This document shows, piece after piece, positions 8,333 to 14,937 of a stretch of DNA of 33,140 bases (position 1 is its first letter; each line of letters begins with the position of its first letter). This stretch comes from Akkermansia sp. (GTDB taxonomy: Bacteria; Verrucomicrobiota; Verrucomicrobiia; Verrucomicrobiales; Akkermansiaceae). The translations under genes and the position numbers were made by a program. A model generated the notes under the pieces. The model was not told the origin of the DNA and searched no databases. It saw only the letters and a list, made by a program, of their open reading frames with translations. The stretch is from contig JAKSOV010000014.1 in NCBI GenBank assembly GCA_024405415.1, positions 1 to 33,140 on the forward strand. Direction: 5' to 3'.

Positions 8333-9150
8333 GAGAGGAAGTAGCGACGCTGTTTCGCTGAAATCGGCATACCGAGGAGCTCCATGGCGGCGAGCATGTC
8401 CTCCCACACGGCGCGGCGGGCGGAGAGAGCCTCATTGCGCAGTAAATAACTGGGGTGATACGTCACGCGCACGGGCACCCCTTGGCACTCCAGCCACTGC
8501 CCTCGCGTGGCCCCCACGCTCAGCTCACGCTGCAACAGTCCCTTAGCCGCGCTGGCACCGAGGCAAACGATACAGGCAGGCTGCACGGCGCGGATTTCCG
8601 CCATGATGAGCGGCAGACAGGCGGCGATTTCCTCCGGCGTGGGCGCGCGGTTGGCCGTGCCTTGGTTGTCGCCCAAGGAGGGCCGCCATTTGCAGACGTT
8701 GGAGATGTACACTTCCTCGCGTTTCAGCCCCATGGCCGTGAGAATCTTGTTGAGCAGCTGCCCGGCCTTGCCGACAAAGGGCTCGCCCAGGCGTTCTTCA
8801 TCATAGCCCGGGGCCTCGCCCACCAGCATGAGCCGCGCATGGGGATTGCCCACGGCAAAAACCATGGTGCCGCGCAGGGAGCCGAGGGCGCGGGCGGGTT
8901 TCCAGTTTTCCGCCCGTTTGCGGAGATAGGCCAGTTTCTCTTCGACGCTCATCTCCCCCTGCTGCGGCGCCGGTGCGGCGGCAGGTGCCACAGGAGCAGC
9001 AGCGGCTTGGGGTGCCGTTTTCCCGGCCTTGGCGGCCAGCATCCACTCGCGCAGGATGCCGCGGGCCTCGTCATCCACGGGCAGACGCAGCGTGCCCCCT
9101 TCCGCCAAATGCGTCAGGGTTTCCACGGTCAGCTCTCGGGGGGTCGGCAC
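8329..9150 (-). CDS. Uracil-DNA glycosylase superfamily, family-4-like
   Basis: A 273-residue protein read from a GTG start. The C-terminal 190 residues have the family-4 core: GEAPGYDEERLGEPFVGKAGQLL as motif 1 (residues 111-133), NVCKWRP at 151-157, RAPTPEEIAACLP at 168-180 and YHPSYLLR at 231-238. It should remove uracil from deaminated DNA. The N-terminal CxxC of family-4 enzymes is missing, and of the later pair one cysteine sits at a shifted place (C153) and C178 remains, so a 4Fe-4S cluster is unlikely. An N-terminal domain of about 45 residues is joined by an Ala/Pro linker (48-63). GTG at 9150 is chosen because a promoter ends 7 nt upstream; the longer frame would translate the heptad repeat. 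Confidence 0.87.
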   Translation of the reverse strand: MPTPRELTVETLTHLAEGGTLRLPVDDEARGILREWMLAAKAGKTAPQAAAAPVAPAAAPAPQQGEMSVEEKLAYLRKRAENWKPARALGSLRGTMVFAVGNPHARLMLVGEAPGYDEERLGEPFVGKAGQLLNKILTAMGLKREEVYISNVCKWRPSLGDNQGTANRAPTPEEIAACLPLIMAEIRAVQPACIVCLGASAAKGLLQRELSVGATRGQWLECQGVPVRVTYHPSYLLRNEALSARRAVWEDMLAAMELLGMPISAKQRRYFLS

Positions 9151-9157
9151 AACGCAC

Positions 9158-9186
9158 AGCCTAGCACAACTGACGGCGGATTTCAA
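9158..9186 (-). promoter_or_regulatory. Promoter for the uracil-DNA glycosylase gene
   Basis: On the minus strand TTGAAA (9181-9186) and TAGGCT (9158-9163) are 17 nt apart. The -10 lies 7 nt before the GTG start at 9150, predicting a leaderless mRNA. The -35 overlaps the edge of the heptad array at 9184-9218, so the repeat forms the upstream flank of the promoter. Confidence 0.65.
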
Positions 9187-9218
9187 TGTACAATGTACAA
9201 AGGACAATGTACAAATCA
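9184..9218. repeat. Heptad tandem repeat, CAATGTA-type x5
   Basis: Five 7-nt units in phase: CAATGTA, CAATGTA, CAAAGGA, CAATGTA and CAAATCA. The 35-nt array is intergenic and abuts the -35 element of the glycosylase promoter. Its period, but not its sequence, matches the arrays at 8-35 and 16735-16769. Confidence 0.85.
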
Positions 9219-9284
9219 AAAAAGTCAGGCGGCTTCCGTCTTCGCCTACGGCTACACCGTGACAGGAACGCCGCGGGAGAACGG

Positions 9285-9317
9285 AAAACGGTCTGACGCG
9301 AGCATCAGACCGTTTTT
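9285..9317. terminator. Bidirectional intrinsic terminator
   Basis: A perfect 12-bp inverted repeat (9285-9296 with 9305-9316) encloses an 8-nt loop and is flanked by T runs on both strands. On the minus strand it lies 25 nt past the ispA stop and should end the asd-ispA transcript. Confidence 0.85.
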
Positions 9318-9342
9318 CATTTAGGCGCCTCCGTTGGGGAAA

Positions 9343-10227
9343 TCAATAGTCGCGCTTGAGGAGATAGTCGTTGATGGCGAGCAGGTTCTCTCGGCGCTTG
9401 TCGGAGAACACGTCCAGCGCGGCGCGGGCGGAGGCCGTCAGGGAGCGGGCTTCAGCGCGGGCGGCATCCATGCCGATGAGGGCGGGATAGGTGGCTTTCT
9501 GCTCGCGGACGTCCTTGCCCACGCTCTTGCCCAGCACCTCGGGGGAGGAGGTGACATCCAAAATATCATCGATAATCTGGAAGGCGCGGCCGAGGTCGTG
9601 GCCGTAGGCCGTGAGCGCGTCCAGCTGCTCTGCCGTGCAGCCCGCGGACATGCCGCCGAGGCGCACCGCCGCCATGATGAGAGCGGAGGTTTTGCCGTCG
9701 TGGATAGCCTCCAGCTCATCGAGCGTGAGCGTGCGGCCCTCGCCTTCGAGGTCCAGCACCTGACCGCCGACGAGATTCAGGCTGCCCGTGCGATAGGCCA
9801 GCTCGGCCACGTAGTCGGAGGCATCATAGCGCTCGTTGCCCGGCACGCGGGCGAGAATGGCAAAGGCCTCCGTCAGCAGGGCGTCACCCGCCAGCACGGC
9901 GATACCCTCACCGAACACCTTGTGGTTCGTGGGGCGGCCGCGGCGCAGGTCATCATCATCCATGCAGGGGAGGTCGTCGTGGATGAGGGTGTAGGTGTGC
10001 AGCACCTCCAGCGCGCAGGCGGCGTTGAGCGCGGCGTCCTCGCTGCCGCCGCAGGCGCGGGCGGCCTCCATGCACAGCAGGGGGCGAATGCGCTTGCCGC
10101 CCGCGAACACGCTGTAGCGCATGGCCTTGTGCAAGGTGGCGGGAGACGTCGTCTCATCCGGCAGCAGCGCGTCCAAACGCGCCTCCACCTTGGCCGCCGT
10201 CTCGCGGATAAGCTCTTTAATGTCCAT
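9343..10227 (-). CDS. ispA: Polyprenyl synthetase, farnesyl-diphosphate synthase type
   Basis: A 294-residue trans-prenyltransferase that condenses isopentenyl diphosphate with allylic diphosphates. GGKRIRPLL (residues 43-51) is followed by the first aspartate-rich motif DDLPCMDDDD at 84-93 and the second, DDILD, at 220-224. The length and the DDLPCMD form, with two extra residues between the aspartates, are typical of bacterial IspA rather than longer-chain synthases. It lies 24 nt downstream of asd on the same strand, and a strong terminator follows. Together with ispF at 16192-16686 it represents the MEP and prenyl branch that feeds undecaprenyl carriers and quinones. Chain-length specificity (C15 versus C20) cannot be fixed from sequence alone. 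Confidence 0.92.
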   Translation of the reverse strand: MDIKELIRETAAKVEARLDALLPDETTSPATLHKAMRYSVFAGGKRIRPLLCMEAARACGGSEDAALNAACALEVLHTYTLIHDDLPCMDDDDLRRGRPTNHKVFGEGIAVLAGDALLTEAFAILARVPGNERYDASDYVAELAYRTGSLNLVGGQVLDLEGEGRTLTLDELEAIHDGKTSALIMAAVRLGGMSAGCTAEQLDALTAYGHDLGRAFQIIDDILDVTSSPEVLGKSVGKDVREQKATYPALIGMDAARAEARSLTASARAALDVFSDKRRENLLAINDYLLKRDY

Positions 10228-10251
10228 GGAGGATTTTTTCTTATAGAAGAA

Positions 10252-11268
10252 TTACTTGCCGTTCACCAGGATTTCGGCAATCTGCACGGCGTTGAGCGCC
10301 GCGCCCTTGCGCACCTGATCGCCCACCACCCACAGGTTGAGGGCGTTGTCGATGGCGAGGTCCTTGCGGATGCGGCCCACATAGCAGGTGTCGCCGTTGG
10401 TGGAGTCGAGCGGGGTCGGCCACACGTTGTTGTCGACATCGTCCATGAGCGCCACGCCGGGCTTGCCCTCGAAACAGGCGCGGGCGCCCTCCACATCGAT
10501 GGGCTTCTCAAACTGCGCGATGCAGGAGATAGAGTGGCTGCGGTACACGGGCACGCGCACGCAGGTGCAGGTCACGGAAAGTTTGGGCAGGCCCATAATC
10601 TTGCGGCCTTCGTTGAGCATCTTCAGCTCCTCCTTGGTGTAGCCCGTGTCGGTGAACTTGTCAATCTGGGGCAGCACATTGAAGGCAATCTGGCGGGGGT
10701 AGGTGGAGATTTCCACGGGGTGGCCGTTCACGATGGCGCGCACCTGGTTCTCCAGCTCGGTGATGCCGTGCTGGCCGCTGCCGGACACCGCCTGATAGCT
10801 GCTGGCGATAATCATCTTCAGGCCGTACTTGAGGTGCAGGGGGTACAGGGCCATGAGGGTGATGATGGTCGTGCAGTTGGGGTTGGCGATGATGTTGCGG
10901 GGGTGGTTGAAGGCGGCATCACCATTGATTTCGGGCACCACCAAGGGCACATCGTCATCCTGACGGAAGGCGGAGGAGTTGTCAATCACCACGGCACCCG
11001 CGGCACCTGCGATGGGGGCGAACTTGCGGGAGATGTCACCGCCCGCGGAGAACAGAGCGATGTCCACATCACCGAAGGAATCCTCGGTCAGCTCCTCCAC
11101 GGTGAGCATCTCGCCGCGGAAGGCAACCTGTTTACCCGCAGAGCGATGAGAAGCAAGCAGTTTGAGCGAGGCCAGCGGGAAATTGCGGCTCTCAAGGCAG
11201 GACAGAATCTCGACGCCCACCGCACCGGTGGCGCCCACGATGGCAACTCTGGGGTTCTTCATGTTCAC
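10252..11268 (-). CDS. asd: Aspartate-semialdehyde dehydrogenase
   Basis: Asd reduces aspartyl phosphate to aspartate semialdehyde with NADPH, the branch point to lysine, diaminopimelate, threonine and methionine. The 338-residue protein has the Rossmann motif GATGAVG (12-18), the active-site stretch NPNCTT with Cys132, and the RVPVYRSHS stretch with His245 as the likely acid/base residue. Length and motifs fit the bacterial enzyme. The longest frame begins with GTG at 11268; an ATG two codons later (11262) is equally plausible. It is the first gene of an asd-ispA unit and diverges from polA. Its promoter, unlike several others here, leaves a leader of about 40 nt. Confidence 0.95.
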   Translation of the reverse strand: MNMKNPRVAIVGATGAVGVEILSCLESRNFPLASLKLLASHRSAGKQVAFRGEMLTVEELTEDSFGDVDIALFSAGGDISRKFAPIAGAAGAVVIDNSSAFRQDDDVPLVVPEINGDAAFNHPRNIIANPNCTTIITLMALYPLHLKYGLKMIIASSYQAVSGSGQHGITELENQVRAIVNGHPVEISTYPRQIAFNVLPQIDKFTDTGYTKEELKMLNEGRKIMGLPKLSVTCTCVRVPVYRSHSISCIAQFEKPIDVEGARACFEGKPGVALMDDVDNNVWPTPLDSTNGDTCYVGRIRKDLAIDNALNLWVVGDQVRKGAALNAVQIAEILVNGK

Positions 11269-11316
11269 GTTGTCTTACGGGTTGTACACGCGCCCACAGC
11301 GGCGGGTGCGCACGCG

Positions 11317-11344
11317 AGTATACAGAAAACGCGAGCATTTTCAA
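11317..11344 (-). promoter_or_regulatory. Promoter for asd-ispA
   Basis: On the minus strand TTGAAA (11339-11344) and TATACT (11317-11322) are 16 nt apart. The expected start of transcription is about 40 nt upstream of the asd start, giving a normal 5' leader. Confidence 0.65.
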
Positions 11345-11398
11345 GCGCAAAGTAAGAATCCAGCCACAGGAAACGCGCGCACACGCCCGCTTTCCCGC

Positions 11399-11427
11399 TT
11401 GCCCGCGGCGGGTGTTTGTGCTATCAT
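11399..11427 (+). promoter_or_regulatory. Promoter for polA
   Basis: TTGCCC (11399-11404), a 17-nt spacer and TATCAT (11422-11427). The polA ATG at 11437 follows after 9 nt. An in-frame ATG that overlaps the -10 (11426-11428) is not at the head of a long frame, and the ATG at 11416 lies within the promoter spacer, so both are ruled out as polA starts. Confidence 0.65.
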
Positions 11428-11436
11428 GCGCGCACG

Positions 11437-14202
11437 ATGGGCACCTTTTGTATTCTCGACGGCATGGCGTTGATTTACCGCGCGTTCTATGCGTTTATCA
11501 ACAACCCCATGCGCAACAACGCGGGGCTGAACACCAGCGCCATGTTCGGTTTCATCAACACCGTGGTGCACCTCATCGAGACGGAGCAGCCCACGCACAT
11601 TGTCTGCTGTCTGGACCCGAGCGGGCCCACCTTCCGCCACGAGATGTTCCCCGAATACAAGGCCACGCGGCAGGCCATGCCGCAGGAGCTGCGCGACTCC
11701 ATCCCGTGGATTGTGGATATCCTGCGCGCCATGAACATCACCACCGTGCGCGAGCCGGGGTACGAGGCGGACGACCTCATCGGCACCTTCACACGCCTCG
11801 CGGACGAGCGCGGAGACATGGACACCTTCATGGTCTCCAAGGACAAGGACCTCGGCCAGCTGCTCTCGGAGCACACCTCCTTCCGCATGCCCGGCAAGAA
11901 GGGCAGCGATTTCGAGAAGGTGGACATGCCCGCCTTCCTCGAGGAGTGGGGCATTGCCCGCCCCGCGCAGGTCATCGACCTGCTGGCGCTCATGGGCGAC
12001 ACGGCGGACAATATCCCCGGCGTGCCCGGCGTGGGTGGTGTGACGGCCAAAAAGCTCATCGCCCAATTCGGTTCGCTGGAGGCTATGCTCGCGGACACCA
12101 CCTCCATCAAGGGCAAGCTGCGCGAAAAAATTGAGCAGAACACCGAGAGTGCCCGTCTTTCCTACAAGCTGGCTACCATCCGGCGCGATGTCCCCCTGCC
12201 CGTCAGCATCGACGACTGCGCGCGCAAGGATTTTAACAAAGAAGCGCTGGCCGAGATTCTGAACAAGCTGGAGTTCCGCAAGCTGGCCGAAAAGCTTTGC
12301 GGCGCGCCGACGCCCGACAGCGCCTTCGGCGAGCTGTTTGCCGCCGCGGCGCCCGCTGCACCCGCCGCCGCGGGGGAGGACGCGCCCGTGCAGCTCGACC
12401 TTTTCTCCGCCCCTGCGCTGGCGGACATCAACAGCACGGAACACCGCTATGAGTTGGTGAACACCGCCGAAGCCCGCGCCGCGCTGGCCGCCCGACTGGA
12501 GGCCGCCCCGCGCTGGGCCTTCGATACGGAGACCACGGGGCTGGACCCGCTCACCGACCGCCTGCTGGGCATGTCCTTCTGCCTCACCCCGCACGAGGCC
12601 TACTATGTGCCCGTGTCCGAGGACGGCGCGGAGATTGACGCCTTCCGCGCGGCCTTTGCCTCCCCCGCCGAGAAGGTGGGGCTCAACGTGAAGTTCGACC
12701 TCGAGGTGCTGCGCACGGCGGGCTTGGAGATTGCAGGTCCCTTCTTCGATGTGATGCTCGCCCACACGGCGCTGCACCCCGAGCTGCGCCACAACATGGA
12801 CGACATGGCGGAATCCCTGCTCGCCTACCGCACCGTGCATCTCGCCGACATTGCCGGCAAGGAGATGAACACCGCCGCCGTGCCCGTTGAGACGATGGCG
12901 GATTACGCCGCGGAGGACGCGGACATCACCCTGCAACTGGCCGACCTGCTGGCCCCGCAACTGGCGGAGGCGGGGCAGGACGCGCTCATGCGCGACATCG
13001 AGTTCCCCCTCATCCCCGTGCTGGCGGACATCGAGTTGGCGGGCATGAAGGTGGAGCCGGCCCTGCTGGAGGAGAGCGCCACCGCCATGGGCACGGAGAT
13101 TGACGCCCTGCGCGCCCGCATTGATGCAGAGGTGGGCCGCCCCATCAACCTGAACTCCCCGCGCCAGCTCGGCGAGCTGCTCTTCGGCGAGATGAAGCTG
13201 CTCGCCAAGCCCAAAAAGACCCGCACGGGGCAGTATGTGACGGATGAGGAGACATTGAGAAAACTCGTCCCGATTTCCCCGCTGGTGGGCAATATTCTCG
13301 AATACCGCGAGATGGCGAAGCTCAAGGGCACCTACTTGGACGCCCTGCCCCGCTACATCTCGCCGAAGGACGGCCGCATCCACTCCACCCTGCTGCAGAT
13401 GGTGACGGCCACGGGCCGCCTCGCCTCGCAGAACCCCAATTTGCAGAACATCCCCGTGCGGTCGGAGGCGGGCAAGCTCATCCGCCGCGCGTTCACCGCG
13501 CAGGATGCACACTACAGCATCCTCTCCGCGGACTACTCGCAGGTGGAGCTGCGCCTCATGGCCGCCCTTTCGGAGGACCCCTCTATGATAGAGGCCTTCC
13601 GCGAGCACCGCGACATCCACGCCGAGACCGCCGCCCGCATCTACGGCGTACCGCGCGAGGAGGTGACGCCGGACATGCGCCGCGCCGCCAAGACGGTGAA
13701 CTTCGGCATCATCTACGGCATCTCGGCCTTCGGCCTGTCCCAGCGCCTCGACTGCCCGAGGGGGGAAGCCGCCGCATTGATTGAGAGCTATTTCGAGCAG
13801 TTCCCGGGCGTGAAGACCTGTATGGACAGGCTGGTGGATGTAGCGCGCGAGCGCGGCTATGCGGAGACGCTTTGCGGCCGCCGCCGTCTGCTGCCCGACC
13901 TCAACGCCGCGAACTTCAACCTGCGCCAAGCCGCGGAGCGCACGGCCATCAACACGCCCATCCAAGGCAGCGCGGCGGACATGATTAAAATCGCCATGGT
14001 GCGCGTAGCGGAGCTTCTGCGCGGGCGCAAGAGCCGCCTCATCATGCAGATTCACGATGAGCTGCTCATCGAGCTGCACGAGGACGAGCACGACCTCATC
14101 CCCGCCGTCACCGCCGCCATGGAGACCGCCCTGCCCCTCCCCAACGGCGTCCCGCTGGAGGTCGAGGCCAACACCGCCCCCAACTGGCTGGAAGCGCATT
14201 GA
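11437..14202 (+). CDS. polA: DNA polymerase I
   Basis: A 921-residue family A polymerase, close to the E. coli length of 928, acting in Okazaki-fragment maturation and repair. The 5' nuclease domain (about 1-300) starts GTFCILDGMALIYRAFYAF and contains GYEADDLIGT and the helix-hairpin-helix GVPGVGGVTAKKL. The 3'-5' proofreading domain (about 345-540) retains FDTETTGLD near residue 361, NVKFDLEVL and YAAEDADIT, so its acidic residues are intact. The polymerase domain has DYSQVELRLMA (motif A, near 698), RRAAKTVNFGIIYG (motif B) and IHDELLIEL (motif C, near 871). An Ala/Pro-rich linker joins the first two domains. The start is set by the promoter 9 nt upstream; a longer frame from 11416 would begin inside that promoter. 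Confidence 0.96.
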   Translation: MGTFCILDGMALIYRAFYAFINNPMRNNAGLNTSAMFGFINTVVHLIETEQPTHIVCCLDPSGPTFRHEMFPEYKATRQAMPQELRDSIPWIVDILRAMNITTVREPGYEADDLIGTFTRLADERGDMDTFMVSKDKDLGQLLSEHTSFRMPGKKGSDFEKVDMPAFLEEWGIARPAQVIDLLALMGDTADNIPGVPGVGGVTAKKLIAQFGSLEAMLADTTSIKGKLREKIEQNTESARLSYKLATIRRDVPLPVSIDDCARKDFNKEALAEILNKLEFRKLAEKLCGAPTPDSAFGELFAAAAPAAPAAAGEDAPVQLDLFSAPALADINSTEHRYELVNTAEARAALAARLEAAPRWAFDTETTGLDPLTDRLLGMSFCLTPHEAYYVPVSEDGAEIDAFRAAFASPAEKVGLNVKFDLEVLRTAGLEIAGPFFDVMLAHTALHPELRHNMDDMAESLLAYRTVHLADIAGKEMNTAAVPVETMADYAAEDADITLQLADLLAPQLAEAGQDALMRDIEFPLIPVLADIELAGMKVEPALLEESATAMGTEIDALRARIDAEVGRPINLNSPRQLGELLFGEMKLLAKPKKTRTGQYVTDEETLRKLVPISPLVGNILEYREMAKLKGTYLDALPRYISPKDGRIHSTLLQMVTATGRLASQNPNLQNIPVRSEAGKLIRRAFTAQDAHYSILSADYSQVELRLMAALSEDPSMIEAFREHRDIHAETAARIYGVPREEVTPDMRRAAKTVNFGIIYGISAFGLSQRLDCPRGEAAALIESYFEQFPGVKTCMDRLVDVARERGYAETLCGRRRLLPDLNAANFNLRQAAERTAINTPIQGSAADMIKIAMVRVAELLRGRKSRLIMQIHDELLIELHEDEHDLIPAVTAAMETALPLPNGVPLEVEANTAPNWLEAH

Positions 14203-14241
14203 GGCAGAATAACAAAGGCATGCGTGGCCGGCAAAAAACTG

Positions 14242-14270
14242 TTGACAGGCCACCCCGCCCTCGTTACAAT
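14242..14270 (+). promoter_or_regulatory. Strong promoter of structured RNA copy 1
   Basis: TTGACA (14242-14247), 17 nt, TACAAT (14265-14270), preceded by an A-run. The conserved predicted start, G14277/A14278, places a small hairpin at the extreme 5' end of the RNA. The spacer is almost identical to that of copy 2. Confidence 0.85.
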
Positions 14271-14295
14271 GCTCTTGAGCTTAAAAAGCTACTTG

Positions 14296-14308
14296 CAACA
14301 TATTCCAT
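14296..14308 (+). repeat. Variable segment A of RNA copy 1
   Basis: CAACATATTCCAT, repeated exactly at 14424-14436 in segment B of the same RNA and absent from copy 2. It lies directly 5' of a short hairpin whose 3' arm is the conserved GGAACC. Confidence 0.85.
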
Positions 14309-14423
14309 TAGGAACCGAAAACCCCGCAGACGTTGCAGCGTCTGCGGGGTTGCTTCGTTTATATCATTTCAACGAAGCTCATGACCACCGCGAGCAGGTC
14401 GCAGATGTGTGGCCACATTCGTA

Positions 14424-14436
14424 CAACATATTCCAT
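14424..14436 (+). repeat. Variable segment B of RNA copy 1
   Basis: A second exact copy of CAACATATTCCAT, 128 nt after the first. It follows the conserved CATTCGTA and precedes a hairpin ending in GGAACC. Confidence 0.85.
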
Positions 14437-14538
14437 CATGTGGTGGAACCGCCGCTGCTGATAAAAGCGGCGGCAGGGGCATGCTATCACACGCTCTAAC
14501 AAAGCACAAGATTTTCAAGCGGATTTCCGAACATGGAT

Positions 14539-14559
14539 ATTTGTGATAAGAAATAGGGA
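14539..14559. repeat. Short heptad element, inverted orientation
   Basis: ATTTGTG, ATAAGAA and ATAGGGA form three 7-nt units at the 3' edge of RNA copy 1. The 16 nt at 14539-14554 are the exact reverse complement of 16754-16769 and, with one mismatch, of 14875-14890. Confidence 0.6.
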
Positions 14560-14574
14560 GGCTGCAAAAAACTG

Positions 14575-14603
14575 TTGACTGGCCAACCCGCCCTCGTTAT
14601 AAT
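14575..14603 (+). promoter_or_regulatory. Strong promoter of structured RNA copy 2
   Basis: TTGACT (14575-14580), 17 nt and the consensus TATAAT (14598-14603). The region from the upstream A-run to the predicted start is nearly identical to the copy 1 promoter, so the whole transcription unit was duplicated. Confidence 0.87.
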
Positions 14604-14626
14604 GCCCTTGAGCTTAAAAAGCTACA

Positions 14627-14638
14627 TACTGTGATTTC
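14627..14638 (+). repeat. Variable segment A of RNA copy 2
   Basis: TACTGTGATTTC, repeated exactly at 14758-14769 within the same RNA. It has no similarity to the sequence at the equivalent place in copy 1. Confidence 0.85.
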
Positions 14639-14757
14639 CGCATAGCGGAACCGAAAACCCCGCAGACGTTGGCGCGTCTGCGGGGTTGCTCCGTTTATAT
14701 CATTTCAACGGAGCTTATGACCACCGCGAGCAAGTCGCAGATTTGTGGCCACATTCG

Positions 14758-14769
14758 TACTGTGATTTC
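14758..14769 (+). repeat. Variable segment B of RNA copy 2
   Basis: Second exact copy of TACTGTGATTTC, following the conserved CATTCG and preceding a short palindromic loop (AGCATATGCT) and the conserved GGAACC. Confidence 0.85.
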
Positions 14770-14874
14770 AAGCATATGCTCGGAACCGCCGCTGCAATCA
14801 AAGCGGCGGCAGGGGCATGCTACCACACGCTCTAACAAAGCACAAGATTTTCAGGCGAATTTCCGAACATGGAT

Positions 14875-14890
14875 ATTTCTTATCACCAAT
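14875..14890. repeat. Short heptad element downstream of RNA copy 2
   Basis: ATTTCTTATCACCAAT, one mismatch from 16754-16769 and opposite in orientation to the related element at 14539-14554. It ends 8 nt before the -35 of the protease promoter. Confidence 0.6.
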
Positions 14891-14898
14891 TTGTCCGT

Positions 14899-14928
14899 TT
14901 GACAAAAGCGGGCGGTTTCCTGTATGAT
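14899..14928 (+). promoter_or_regulatory. Promoter for the secreted metalloprotease gene
   Basis: Consensus TTGACA (14899-14904), an 18-nt spacer and TATGAT (14923-14928). The ATG at 14938 follows after 9 nt, so the mRNA should have almost no leader. This rules out the in-frame ATG at 14869, which lies upstream of the promoter. Confidence 0.78.
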
Positions 14929-14937
14929 GGGGGGCGT

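Larger units (their letters stand above)
14277..14542 (+). ncRNA. Structured RNA, tandem copy 1 (novel family candidate)
   Basis: A non-coding candidate of about 265 nt. From 5' to 3' it shows a hairpin AGCTT-AAA-AAGCT (14278-14290); variable segment A with a 13-nt sequence (14296-14308) and a hairpin closed by GGAA; a 13-bp helix (14320-14332 with 14339-14351); an 8-bp helix (14352-14359 with 14371-14378); a small GCGA/TCGC hairpin; variable segment B repeating the same 13 nt (14424-14436) and again ending GGAACC; and an 8-bp G+C helix (14449-14456 with 14466-14473). Conservation with copy 2 runs to about 14542. No clear intrinsic terminator is visible, so the 3' end is approximate. It matches no RNA family I recognise. 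An open frame across it is broken by a stop at the aligned place in copy 2. Confidence 0.75.
14610..14878 (+). ncRNA. Structured RNA, tandem copy 2 (novel family candidate)
   Basis: Paralogue of copy 1 with the same order of helices: 5' hairpin (14611-14623), 13-bp helix (14656-14668 with 14675-14687), 8-bp helix (14688-14695 with 14707-14714) and G+C helix (14786-14793 with 14802-14809). In the 8-bp helix a T-A pair of copy 1 (14355-14375) is C-G here (14691-14711), a compensatory change supporting pairing in RNA. Its variable segments both carry TACTGTGATTTC (14627-14638 and 14758-14769) in place of the copy 1 sequence. Segment A folds into a perfect TTCCGC/GCGGAA hairpin. Similarity to copy 1 ends near 14878, followed by a heptad element. 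The target or protein partner is unknown. Confidence 0.75.

Noticed and set aside
11341..14253. A 970-codon open frame antisense to polA
   Set aside because: It mirrors polA codon bias in a G+C-rich genome, has His/Gly/Arg/Leu-rich composition with no recognisable domain, and polA on the other strand is unambiguous. The long antisense frames at 9334-11355, 14851-16737, 1104-2513 and 26726-28426 are rejected for the same reason.
14320..14351. 13-bp G+C hairpin as an intrinsic terminator or attenuator of the RNA
   Set aside because: The following sequence, GCTTCGTTTAT, is not a U-run but forms the next helix, and strong conservation continues for nearly 200 nt beyond it.
14277..14878. IS110-type bridge RNA or another transposon-associated guide RNA
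   Set aside because: Paired variable loops invite the comparison, but no transposase gene is in the window, the two loops within a copy carry the same sequence, and two promoter-driven tandem copies are not the known arrangement.
14242..14878. CRISPR array
   Set aside because: There are only two units of about 333 nt with internal structure, no short direct repeats separated by spacers, and no cas genes.
14224..14902. Small open frames (91 and 77 codons) across the tandem RNA copies
   Set aside because: The first starts upstream of the promoter, the aligned frame in copy 2 hits TGA inside segment A, and the two frames are not equivalent. Conservation follows helices, not codons.
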